Origin: Gnetum montanum
Taxonomy: Eukaryota > Streptophyta > Gnetopsida > Gnetales > Gnetaceae
Reading direction: 5' to 3'
NCBI GenBank assembly: GCA_015680685.1
Contig: MNCI01003605.1
Span: 432,437-496,436 of the forward strand
DNA length: 64,000 nucleotides
Position 1 is the first letter of the stretch. Every line of letters begins with the position of its first letter. Of the stretch, positions 47,273 through 57,389 are shown in pieces. The notes below the pieces were generated by a model. It was not told the DNA's origin, ran no database searches, and worked only from the letters and a program-made list of their open reading frames with translations. Both the position numbers and the translations under genes were made by a program.

Positions 47273-47449
47273 GCGCTCCGCCGTCGCTGACGCCGCCGCT
47301 TATGCCGCTGCCTCTCAGTTTGCTACTTTTTGCCTTTTTACTTATTTTTTCACCAAAAATTTTCTCAGAAAATAAAAAAAATATATATTTAAAATAAGAT
47401 AGAACATACTACATTCCGGTTCCCTTGCAGACCCCATTCCGGGCATTTG

Positions 47450-47645
47450 CACTGAACGTTCCAGCGTAAACCGCCACATACGGCCCGGTATGGCCTTAAA
47501 CTGTCATGACGGCCCGGTATGGCCTTAAATTGCCATGTACAAACCCATTACAGCCCGGTATGGCCTTAACTACCGCCTGCAGATTAGATGTGGCCCGGTA
47601 AGGTGTTAAACTACCATGCGTCCCGGTGTGACAATAATCCACCAT
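47450..47645 (+). repeat. Tat-Z spacer-repeat array 2 (before pol)
   Basis: Four to five units of the form cggcccggtatggccttaaa followed by ctg(c/t)catg, core TTAAACT. It separates the divergent starts of the antisense gene and the pol exon. Confidence 0.85.
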
Positions 47646-47726
47646 CATGCATGTACACGTAATCTAAAATTACCAAAGAACATAAGAATGATACCCATTA
47701 GCTTATTCAGCTCTCTGTTTATTGGC

Positions 47727-47728
47727 AG
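47727..47728 (+). other. Probable 3' splice site opening the pol exon
   Basis: ctctctgtttattggcag|GAGCAAG, a pyrimidine-rich acceptor. Tat-Y has ggctatgcag|GAGCAG at the homologous place (17445). The pol frame is open from the G onward and has no ATG near by. Confidence 0.6.
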
Positions 47729-50700
47729 GAGCAAGCCTGATGGATTGCCAGCACTTAACCGAACCATTAATTATCGATGGACCATATGGTAAAATTGCAG
47801 GGGACATCAACATAAACCTCATCCACTTAAGTTCATCTACGGACGACACAGTCATCGCCTCAACACAGTAAACAATAGATAACTACAAGGGCATGACAAA
47901 ATCCCTCGACATAGAAGTCGAAAATATCACTGAAGACCCGTTGACCAAAACCCCCATCACCATGCCCGATGGGGAAATTAAAATACTAAAATTAAGCACA
48001 TTACTCAAACCGCAACTAGCCAAAAACATTGAGGACGTGCTTAGGGACAACATGAAAGCATTCGCTTGGTCTTACACGGACATGCCCAGACTAGATCCCC
48101 GAATTGTCCAGCACAACATTATCCTCGATTCGAAATTGAGACCAGTAAAATAAAAGGCACGAAAGGTTAAACCCAAAGTGGCATTGGTAGTTCGTAATGA
48201 GATCACCAAGCTTTATCAGGCTGGTTTCATCCGGGCTGTTGATTACGCCGAGTGGGTATCGAACATGGTCATTGTTCTGAAGAAGAACGGAAGCATTCGC
48301 TTATGCATTGACTTCCGGGATTTAAATGTTGCAACCATAAAAGATGATTTTCCTCTACCCAGCATTGATCAACTTGTTGACTCGACCACTGGGCACGCAC
48401 TATTATCTTTTATGGACAGCTTCTCGGGATACAATCAAATACGCATTAACCCGGAGCATCAGCTTCAGACAACCTTTATGACACCATGGAAAACCTTTTG
48501 TTACACAATGATGCCCTTTGGTCTCAAGAACGCTGGGGCCACGTATCAAAGAGCGATGACATTCATCTTTAGTGATTACATGTTACACTCACTCAACGAC
48601 TATGTAGACGACATTGTGGTTAAGTCAAAAACATTAGAACAACATATACAAGACCTTGACCTAGTATTAAAACATTGTTTAAAGTATGAATTGAGAATCA
48701 ACCCAAAAAAATGTGTCTTCAACGTCAAGACAGGAAAAATGCTTGGATTTATAGCCTCAAAAGCAGGGATATGAGTAGACCCCGATAAGGTTAAGACCAT
48801 AACAAACCTAAAACCACCAAGCAACCTTACCGAACTTCAAGGTCTATAAGGTAGATTACAGTTTATCAGGTGCTTCATAGAAAAATTGACAGACAAACTA
48901 AAACCTATGAATCACCTATTACGCAAGAACGTCCATTTTGAATGGACTCCGCAGTGTCAAGAACCATTCGATAACATTAAAACGGCACTTGCCCGATTAC
49001 CCATGGTTTATCCACCCCAAAATGATAAAGCATTTTACATCTACCTCGCTACTTCGGATTCGTCAATCGCGTCTATGCTTTGCCAACAACAAGATGACAG
49101 AACCAAAGTCCCTGTATATTACTTAAGCCATGCATTAGTTGCCCACAAGAAAAGGTATAATGACGTGGAGAGGTCCTGTTTAGCCTTGGTCTTTTCTTTG
49201 AAGAAATGACGATATTACCTCTTTCATAACCAAGTTAATATAATTTGCAAGGACAATGTGCTCAGGGCCATCACAGGAAATATTTACGAAATAAGTCGGA
49301 TAGCCCGTTGGAAAGCCATGATAGCTGAATTTCACCTACACTACATAGCGCAATCGTCAGTTAAAGGTCAAGCCATAGCAAGTCAAATGGCCACGTCACC
49401 AATGCACGATCAAGCGATAATAGAGCTAGAATTCCCGGATGAGGATATAAGTGGAACAGACACAGTGCCCAACAACTATGATGCCATTCTAAACTTTTAT
49501 GGAGCATCCACCTCTCGAGGGGGAAGTGCAGCTGCTATCATCACCTATCCCTCCAGGGAGATCTGACCCTTTGCTTATCGTTTCAACTTTCATTGTACCA
49601 ACAACATAGCAGAGTACGATGGTCTCCTTAGAGGTCTCACAACAGCACTGGCTTCAAACATCACATAGCTTGTGGTCAGAGGAGACTCGCAACTGGTCAT
49701 AAACCAAGTCACAGATATCTATACATGTAAAGCCCAACATTTACAACCATACTGTGACTTGGCAAAACACCTAATGAGGCGATTCAAAAACATCAATGTG
49801 CAACACATCTCTAGAAATGACAATACCATCGCAGATGCACTAGCCACCTTGGCATTAAACATATCGCCTAACATATTCCACACATTGCCAAGCTCCCTAA
49901 CCAGTTGTGCCGAACAAATAACCGATACTCTTGACACGCTGCTGATTGCATTTGTTAGCACAACACGCATGATAGAATGGTATGATGACCTAAAAGAATA
50001 TCTTCTATGTGGCAAAACGCCACGACATCTAACAAATGCACAAAAGGATGTAGTACGAAAACGTTCTAAGCAGTATACCCTGGTAGGGGACATATTATGT
50101 CGTAGATCTTATGAAGGCATACTGCTAACATGCGTCAATAGTATTGATGCCCAAACCATTGTCGAACAAGTACATGACAGACTATGCGGAGGACATATAG
50201 CACCAAAATCCATGGCAACAAAGATCAGATGCTTAGGCTACTATTGGCCACACATGGAATACGACTGTCTCTCCAAGGTCAAAACATGTGGTGCTTGTCA
50301 AAAACATAGCAATCTAATACATGTCCCACCAAATGAGTTGCATATAACACAAATCACATGGCCCTTTCAAAAGTGGGAATTGGACCTTATTGGCCCGATA
50401 ACACCCTCATCTTCTGCAGGGCATAGTTTCATCATAACCGCAACTGAATATTCCACGAAGTGGGTAGAAGCTGCTCCCCTTTGAAAAACTACATCTAAAC
50501 ATGTATGCAATTTCATTCTCGAAAACATTGTAACCCACTTTGGCATTCCCATGACATCAGCACGACATCCATAAGTGCCCTATCAAAGAAGATGACCTTG
50601 TACTTAAGGCAGTTCGAGAACACTCAGATAAATTCTCAACCAACTAGGAAGGGCCTTACTTGGTCATTAAAGTATTTGACAATGGAGAATTTAAGCTCAC

Positions 50701-50765
50701 TGATATGGAGGAGAATGAGCTTACCAATCCAACCAATCACTTGTTCCTAAAATTGTTCTACATTT
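47729..50765 (+). pseudogene. Tat-Z pol: RT, RNase H, second RNase H, integrase
   Basis: One frame from 47729 to about 50553 with about eight nonsense codons and no frameshift. RT: YAEWVSNMVIVLKKNGSIRL, FMDSFSGYNQIRINPEH, MMPFGLKNAGATYQRAM, catalytic box YVDD (48601-48612). First RNase H: FYIYLATSDSSIASML, PVYYLSHAL. Second, archaeal-type RNase H: NFYGASTSRGGSAAAI (Asp changed to Tyr), NNIAEYDGLL, VRGDSQLVINQ, ADALATLA; this doubling marks the Tat group. Integrase: zinc head (HDRLCGGHIAPKSMATKIR ... CGACQKH), WELDLIGPI, STKWVEA. After GIPM the core jumps, one base out of frame, to the C-terminal module (DKFSTN, EGPYLVIKVFDNG). The second Asp and the Glu are therefore deleted. Confidence 0.9.
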
Positions 50766-50794
50766 GAGTACAAGCTCAGGTACGTGCGAGTCCT

Positions 50795-51120
50795 GGAGTC
50801 ACGACTATAAACTGATACCACAGAATAGTCCTGGATTATGACTTAAAACTGATACCACAGCTTGTCCTGGAATCATGATGATAAACTAATACCACACAGT
50901 GTCTGCAATGACAATAAACTGGCACCTGTCCAGTATGACAGTAAACTACCATGTTCGCACTCACCAGAGTCTGCTAAGACTATAAACTAGTTTGCCTCTT
51001 TATGGTCCGCTAAGACTAAAAACTGGCAACGTAACGTCTGCCACGATGCTAAACTGGCAATGTCCAACGGGTCATGACATAAAACTAACCCATGATAGTC
51101 CGCTAAGACTATAAACTAGC
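50795..51120 (+). repeat. Tat-Z spacer-repeat array 3 (after integrase)
   Basis: About ten units of 25-35 bases such as gtccgctaagactataaact and gtcctggattatgacttaaa, core TAAACT(G/A)GCA. Counterparts: 13806-14215 and 60790-61010 on the minus strand. Confidence 0.85.
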
Positions 51121-52171
51121 AAGTTCATCTTTAGTTCCTCAATCTACTGCCACATTCAAACTTCATCAGAATCACTGCATTGCTCACCATCAGAAAATCC
51201 CACCAACGTCGCTGCTGCTCATATACAGTACCTGAAATCACCTCCAATGTCTTTGTAACTGTGTAAGTATAAGCTCACTTATTCATTCATGGTTTTCTTG
51301 TTTCCTTGGAGTTATGTTTGCAGGATGACACCCTAAGGTTTTCGCACAAGAATGCATTTCATCATAAGCAGCAAGAGGGGACAATGTTCACAACACACAT
51401 GGCAAGACTAAATCAAACCATTCGCTAGTATATCCCCATCTCCCGACACACTCTCTATCTATTCACCGACATAGTTTACTCAATCACACCTTTGATACAC
51501 CCAGTACATCCAAAACTTTTAGCACGCTGTTACATACTGTAATACTTTGAAGTAGTTGCAACACACGACATAGCACTTGTGCATGAGTACAGAATCAAAG
51601 CAAAGTTTTCTTCCAAAAAAAAAACCTGGCACTTTCCATATAAGCCCCAAGTGGGAAGGCAGTTTTCTTGAAACCAAGTACTCATGTTAAAAACAATCTG
51701 GAAACATACAATTACATGGCTTTGGCTCTCCGTCAACAGGTTCCCCCTAAACACTAAACAAGGGCCCTATTCCTCCAAAGAATGTAACACATCCTCCCGT
51801 GGCTTTGGTCTTGCCAGCAAGTTCTCTTGAACGCTACCCAAGAGTCTTGTTCCGCCAATGGATGCACATCACGTGTTTGGATTTCAAGTCTGCTAAATAA
51901 TGGCTATTAACAAGGATCAGGATGACACACACCAGAGCATTCCCTTTTCACCAAGCATAATCCCTTGGGCATTTACTAGTCCCCACAATCCCCATTCTCT
52001 TATCAGTTACAAATTTCACTTTTCCAATCCCATGTACTACTGAACACGGTGCGATGACATCTAGTCAAGTGGCAACAGACAAAGTCTCTATCAAGTTGCT
52101 TGTGGTGTTTTTCATTTCTTTGTCGATGCTTCTCGAGTCAATTCCTCCAAGCGTCAACAAAGAGGGGCCAA
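51121..52171 (+). other. Tat-Z 3' UTR with probable intron (51263-51323) and purine tract
   Basis: Non-coding. Donor CTGT|GTAAGTAT at 51263 and acceptor GTTTGCAG|GATGAC at 51323 give a 61-base intron, short for a plant. The acceptor context is conserved in Tat-Y and Tat-W. It ends in AACAAAGAGGGGCCAA (52156-52171), the polypurine tract. Confidence 0.6.
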
Positions 52172-53290
52172 TGAAACACCACAAAATTTTGAGCTTAGTA
52201 CTTGTCCAACACCAAGAAGGTCCCTGGGACCCACAAACGACCGCAGCTGCATTGAATACTAAACATGGCAACTTCGGAGATCAGATGCTTAACTTTCACC
52301 AAGTATGCAGTCTAAGCGTATATGCCCAGCGTGTACGCCCAGTGTAGACGTCCAGCGTACACGCCCAGTGTACACGCCTCACCTGTACGCTCAGCAAAGT
52401 ACAACAGATGTATACACCCAGCATGAAATCCCCAAAGATGGCATGAAAATAGCACATCAGCATATACGCCCGGCTTATATGCCTAGCATCCATCAGTGTA
52501 TACGCCAGTGTCCACAACATCTACGCCTAAGTCCGCATACGCCTAGCACCACCAGCGTATATGCCCACAGTCTACGCTCGCTGCATACAGCATATACCCC
52601 CAGCAAGTGTAACATATTGTACACTTGTAAATTTTATGCTTTTGCACCCGATCAACACGCCACATGTCTCCCAACCCGAGTCTCGCGCCAAAACCTATAT
52701 AAAACGCCAATTTTCACGAGATATGGGGGTTGGCAAAAAATTCCCGGAGCACACCAAAGAACAGAGACACTGCAAACCAGAGCATACAACCCTTTACGCT
52801 GGATAACCCTGTATGCTGAGCATAAAGCCTCTACACTGTGCCTATAGTGCGAACCAGCCCATAGTCATCCCTACATCCACTAGGGCTTTTCGTCTGCCTT
52901 GTGTCCCAGTCACAACTATGTGAGACCGGTGCATTGTACTTTCATTCTATAATGCCATTGTTACATTTTCTTCCCAAAATCATTTACAGTTTGCATTAAT
53001 TGTTGCATGTATTTTGTTTATGCTTGTTTACGTTTACGCTCTGTTCATGCCATTTACGTTGTTTACCTCTCGTTTATGCCTGTTACGCTGTTCACAAATA
53101 ACCCAACATATAACACTTCGGTGTACATTCGGGAAAATCCTTGTCTGATCCACGTGTGGACCACCCAAGGTACTCTACCTTCGTTCATTCCAGCTTGCCC
53201 TCAGGCGAAGGTAGGGTCTTCTATGCACGTCCTGGGATCCCATGACCTCTGTTTCCTTCCAGCCGGAGATCGACGATTTCGGACAGTATA
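52172..53290 (+). repeat. Tat-Z 3' LTR
   Basis: Pairs with 35971-37099. TATATAAAA at 52696-52704; GTATACGCC words at 52310-52600. The terminal CA has become TA (cagtata). Followed directly by the GTAGC target duplication. Confidence 0.9.
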
Positions 53291-53295
53291 GTAGC

Positions 53296-53708
53296 GACGG
53301 TTGAACCTGGCTTGTGCTAGGTCCTACCTCTTGTTGTTGGCTGGGACCGTTTCCAAAGAGGACAGGCCACAAGGGAGACCCTTTAATGTGATCCCTAATA
53401 GCCTTAGGAGCGAACTCTGCAAAAGATTCGAAGTTAAGTTCCACAATCATTGAAGCAATTATGGACTTCGTATGGATAGCCTGAACACATTTCGGGGGCA
53501 ACGTGAGTTGTTGTCTCGGTTTAGGCATAGCAGCAACTCCTCCTTCTGCCTGCCTAGATCATCTGGTAGGAGGTTCTTCTTGATGGATACTGAATGAGTG
53601 CACCTCCTGTTCGGTATGTTGTCCGGTAGGACCTTGCCTTCTACCTCTCCTAGGTTTTTTTACTCCACCTTCGGTAGTACTCTTCTATTGTGAATGTTTT
53701 GGGGCCAT
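53296..53708 (-). pseudogene. Gat-1 ORF2, N-terminal part
   Basis: Starts at ATG 53708, right after an acceptor-like tgattgcag. Basic opening (MAPKHSQ ... KKPRRGRRQG), then PPKCVQAIHTKSIIASMIVE and LNFESFAEFAPKAIRDHIKG. Two nonsense codons (TAG and TGA). The frame reaches the Tat-Z insertion site and resumes in phase at 35970 on the other side, which shows that the two pieces were one ORF of about 710 codons. I do not recognise the family. Confidence 0.7.
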
Positions 53709-54176
53709 CTGCAATCACACGGGCCAAATGTTAGTAAGGTTGTTTTCAAATTCAAGTTATACCTTACTGCATGCCTTTAATTGAAGATCTTATGTTATCG
53801 TGTGATCGTGCTCGAAAATTATAATGATGGGTCCTATAACTTAGGTGGGTTTCAGTGTTAATCTCCCTCTGTACTTAAGGGTTATATAATGTTTGGCACA
53901 ATGTTACTAAGTGTTAGTATTAATTACCCTAATTGATGTCCTTTGGGTGATGACAAATTTCAAAAAATTTAGGCACTCTTCGGCAAGTGTCCCTCCCCCA
54001 TGACTAAACTGAACACTTTGGGTTCAAGCAGGTTCAAATGGAATTAAAATCAGAACACCAGCGCGCGAAATATAAGTGAAAAAGAAAGTGTCACGCAATC
54101 GCAAGTCACAGAGAAAAAAATTAAAAATTCCCCCCACGTAAATGTCCAAATGATGCCAAGTGTTGTAATGGGGATT

Positions 54177-54280
54177 CCTATTTATAGGAAAATAGGACGC
54201 GATATCACGTATGGTACATGGCGTATGCGATATCACGTGGGACGCGATATCGCGTACGCAATATCTCATCCCAACTAAGG
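54177..54280 (-). promoter_or_regulatory. Internal U3-like promoter of Gat-1 ORF2
   Basis: CCTATAAATAGG (54177-54188, minus) preceded by four GATATC-centred words (GCGATATCGCGTAC, CACGTGATATCGC and others) in the same arrangement as in the Gat LTRs. It lies about 470 bases upstream of the ORF2 ATG. It could be an internal promoter or the remnant of a further LTR. Confidence 0.55.
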
Positions 54281-55500
54281 TGAGACACATGAAAAAGACC
54301 AAATTTTTAATGATTTTCTTGAAAGTATTGGTGTAAAACGAGGACATTAACAAGGATTAATATATGCAAGGGTAATTACATGAATTCGAGAGACACTTTG
54401 AATGATAATGATGTGAATTTAACAATTAAAAATTTGGCTGTTATGAAGAAAAGGGAATGTAATGGTACATTGGAATGTTAAAGTTTTGAGGGTTAATAAA
54501 TGGGAAATAAACTTATGAAAATTAAGCTGAGTGTAAGAACTTGTGTGTTCTAGCTAGAGAATTAATGAAAATTACAACAAAATTACACAAGTGGATCCTC
54601 CCCAAAGCAGGTCTCAACCTATTATGCCCTTGTGTAATAACACTTAAAGTGTTCGTGGGCACTAGAAGGGTTAAATGTAATCTGCACTAATTCCACAAAA
54701 CACACACATATAAATATCACCAGAATGAGATGAAAATTTTATGTTATATGGGTCATTAACTACAATTACATGAACAGTGAGATGAGACAAGGTATAGAAA
54801 AGGATCGTAGAGATTGGGACATGTGGTAACTGACCCAAGGTGCAATGAATCCTGCATGAAAAGCATGATTAAGGTTTCATTAACCCATCGTTCTAAGATC
54901 AAGACCAAGTCCATCCTTCTAATCAGTGACATCGCATTGCTTCATCCCATGGTGAACAACTATGAGAGTACCATGACAACAAGGCGTACGATCCTTGGTG
55001 TCTAGTACAAGGGAGGAGTGATGTTTTTGTTTTATGGCACTTGTCTTTTTCTTTTTCTCTTTTTCACTTTACTGAATCCAGAGAAGCTACCAACCTTCAG
55101 GCATGGGTGCATGTCTTTTCAGTGGGACCCCCTAGAACAGCATTTGATTTTCAAGTTCCCTTTTGATTACTCTTACTCCCATTTTTCATTAGATCTACAA
55201 GGATCTTAGTACAACCAAGTTACATGATAACACCCACAGATGACATCAAAGAGAATCCACAAGTCCCCTTGATGTCACACTCTAACCATTCCCTCTTGGT
55301 CCATCCTTCTTCACTCTGGGTACAATGAACACAAAATTAATTTTAAGTTTTTGAAATTTCAAGAATATCACTGTACCCCAGAATAGACCCTCTTATTTAT
55401 AGAGTGGATGAGTGGGTGTAATGGGCTCACTGTTCCATATAATTAATCACCCATGACTTAATAACATAAAACACACCTCAACCAATGAACCACATGAGTG
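54281..55500 (-). other. Gat-1 interior, no gene recognised
   Basis: No supported frame on either strand. A second TATAAATAAG string occurs at 55392-55401 (minus) without GATATC words. It may include an old insertion I could not delimit. Confidence 0.4.
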
Positions 55501-56098
55501 TTTTATTCGTAGATGAGATTACTTACAAAAAGTGTAAAAAGACAACACACAAACACACAAAAAAGATAAAAAGATAAAACAAAAAGTTGAAAAATGAAAA
55601 ACTAAAAAACAAAAAGTTGTAAAATTAAAGAAAATGTCACACACTTTATAATAAACACAGTGGGGGAAATGGGGGACATCCCCCATAACTAAACGATTGA
55701 GTATGGTAAGGATTAATAAATGAAAAATGAGGATCCTTACATATTGAAAATATTGAAGCTGGTCCATACCTATCACCTTGGATTTCACACACTTTATAAT
55801 AAACACAGTGGGGCACTTCATACGATGTAGTTCCCAGATAACGAGATGACCCACTATGATGTTTAGGACCGTTAGATGGTATGCAAGGATTAGGCTAATG
55901 CCTTCCATGGTTGTGTTCATTGGGCCGTATGGTTGTTGGAGTGTTAGTTGGTGGCCTTGATGAAGTTACATGAGGCATTGGGTTCGAAGGTAAGGGTGCA
56001 CCACATTGTGGGACTTATGCTAGGTTGGAAGATGTAGTGGCCTCAGAGTTATGTTGTCCCTTCCTATGACCATGTTTAAAGAAAGGATGCCTTTGATG
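55501..56098 (-). pseudogene. Gat-1 gag C-terminal region
   Basis: After the gap the minus strand reads HQRHPFFKHGHRKGQHNSEA and, further on, PPTNTPTTIRPNEHNHGRH, a Pro/Thr/Asn-rich tail as in gag. A perfect 29-base direct repeat (tcacacactttataataaac...) occurs at 55637-55665 and 55785-55813. The frame degrades after about 55800. Confidence 0.45.
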
Positions 56099-56737
56099 NN
56101 NNNNNNNNNNNNNNNNNNNNNNNNNNNNNNNNNNNNNNNNNNNNNNNNNNNNNNNNNNNNNNNNNNNNNNNNNNNNNNNNNNNNNNNNNNNNNNNNNNNN
56201 NNNNNNNNNNNNNNNNNNNNNNNNNNNNNNNNNNNNNNNNNNNNNNNNNNNNNNNNNNNNNNNNNNNNNNNNNNNNNNNNNNNNNNNNNNNNNNNNNNNN
56301 NNNNNNNNNNNNNNNNNNNNNNNNNNNNNNNNNNNNNNNNNNNNNNNNNNNNNNNNNNNNNNNNNNNNNNNNNNNNNNNNNNNNNNNNNNNNNNNNNNNN
56401 NNNNNNNNNNNNNNNNNNNNNNNNNNNNNNNNNNNNNNNNNNNNNNNNNNNNNNNNNNNNNNNNNNNNNNNNNNNNNNNNNNNNNNNNNNNNNNNNNNNN
56501 NNNNNNNNNNNNNNNNNNNNNNNNNNNNNNNNNNNNNNNNNNNNNNNNNNNNNNNNNNNNNNNNNNNNNNNNNNNNNNNNNNNNNNNNNNNNNNNNNNNN
56601 NNNNNNNNNNNNNNNNNNNNNNNNNNNNNNNNNNNNNNNNNNNNNNNNNNNNNNNNNNNNNNNNNNNNNNNNNNNNNNNNNNNNNNNNNNNNNNNNNNNN
56701 NNNNNNNNNNNNNNNNNNNNNNNNNNNNNNNNNNNNN
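56099..56737. other. Assembly gap (N)
   Basis: 639 undetermined bases within the Gat-1 gag. Any frame drawn across it is artificial. Confidence 1.
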
Positions 56738-57260
56738 TGCTTGTTTCCATCCTTGGATTTGTTTCCTCAAGGCTGACACTCTTGCATAGGTTTAATATTT
56801 TTTGTTAAAAACCTCTACCATTGTTGACTAGCGTCATATCAAGTTTGGTTTTAACGATCTATACCATACTTTAGCTTGGTCTATGAGTGTCATAGGAAAG
56901 AGCTTAAATTTTTGCCAACTGTTATCAATGTTGTTCCATATGCAGGCATCATAGAAGGCTAGTAAATGTTGATGCTCATCTAAGTCATAGCCTCCTCAAA
57001 ATTTGGGAAAGTTATTTAAATCAAGCCTGGGTAGTTGGCTCTCTTTACGATGCCTACATGAGATTTGAACAACCTCTTGTATTTGCGTGAAGCTTGTAGT
57101 GGCTTTCGTGTACTATGATGACGTTGTTTTTGTTCATTCTTATAGGAAACTCCCACTTCAGGTTCTATGCTCCAATCTTCATCGTCATATAGTTCATTGG
57201 TCCTCCAATGAACTTCCTCACTAAGTGTGGCTTTATTATCATCTTGTAGGAGAAGCATTG
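56738..57260 (-). pseudogene. Gat-1 gag
   Basis: The frame starting TTSFTQIQEVVQISCRHRKE continues LDLNNFPKF, LLAFYDACIWNNIDNSWQKF and KLFPMTLIDQAKVWYRSL, the core of the retrotransposon gag (W...L). Upstream is an acidic open stretch (ELYDDEDWSIEPEVGV) in a neighbouring frame. Stops and a frameshift are present. It ends at the gap. Confidence 0.75.
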
Positions 57261-57370
57261 TTGTGTGTGAATTTATGTGACTTTTTATAATTACTTCTTT
57301 TTAAGAGATATATCATTAAATTCTTTACAGTGACCTTGTATGATATAACTAATCTAGATAACTAGCACCG

Positions 57371-57388
57371 TCCCTGGCAACAACGCCT
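57371..57388 (-). other. Primer-binding site of Gat-1 (tRNA-Asp type)
   Basis: Minus strand AGGCGTTGTTGCCAGGGA, one base after the LTR end. It differs at four positions from TGGCGCCGTTGCCGGGGA, the tRNA-Asp complement used by many plant Gypsy elements; three are C-to-T or G-to-A changes. Confidence 0.75.
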
Positions 57389-57389
57389 A

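Larger units (their letters stand above)
35971..53290 (+). mobile_element. Tat-Z: 17.3 kb Tat-lineage retrotransposon with antisense gene
   Basis: Plus orientation. LTRs 35971-37099 and 52172-53290 (1129 and 1119 bases), target duplication ATAGC/GTAGC, primer site 37104-37121, gag 37781-40875, protease 40857-41930, array 1, antisense gene (47273-42481), array 2, pol 47729-50765, array 3, 3' UTR and purine tract 52158-52171. The dual RNase H and the gag zinc finger place it in the Tat group. In the first ~140 bases of the two LTRs I count about nine differences, mostly transitions, so it is old but younger than Tat-Y. It lies inside ORF2 of Gat-1. Confidence 0.9.

Noticed and set aside
56015-56779. 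Long frames on both strands across 56099-56737
   Set aside because: They consist of undetermined bases; only the short ends are real sequence.
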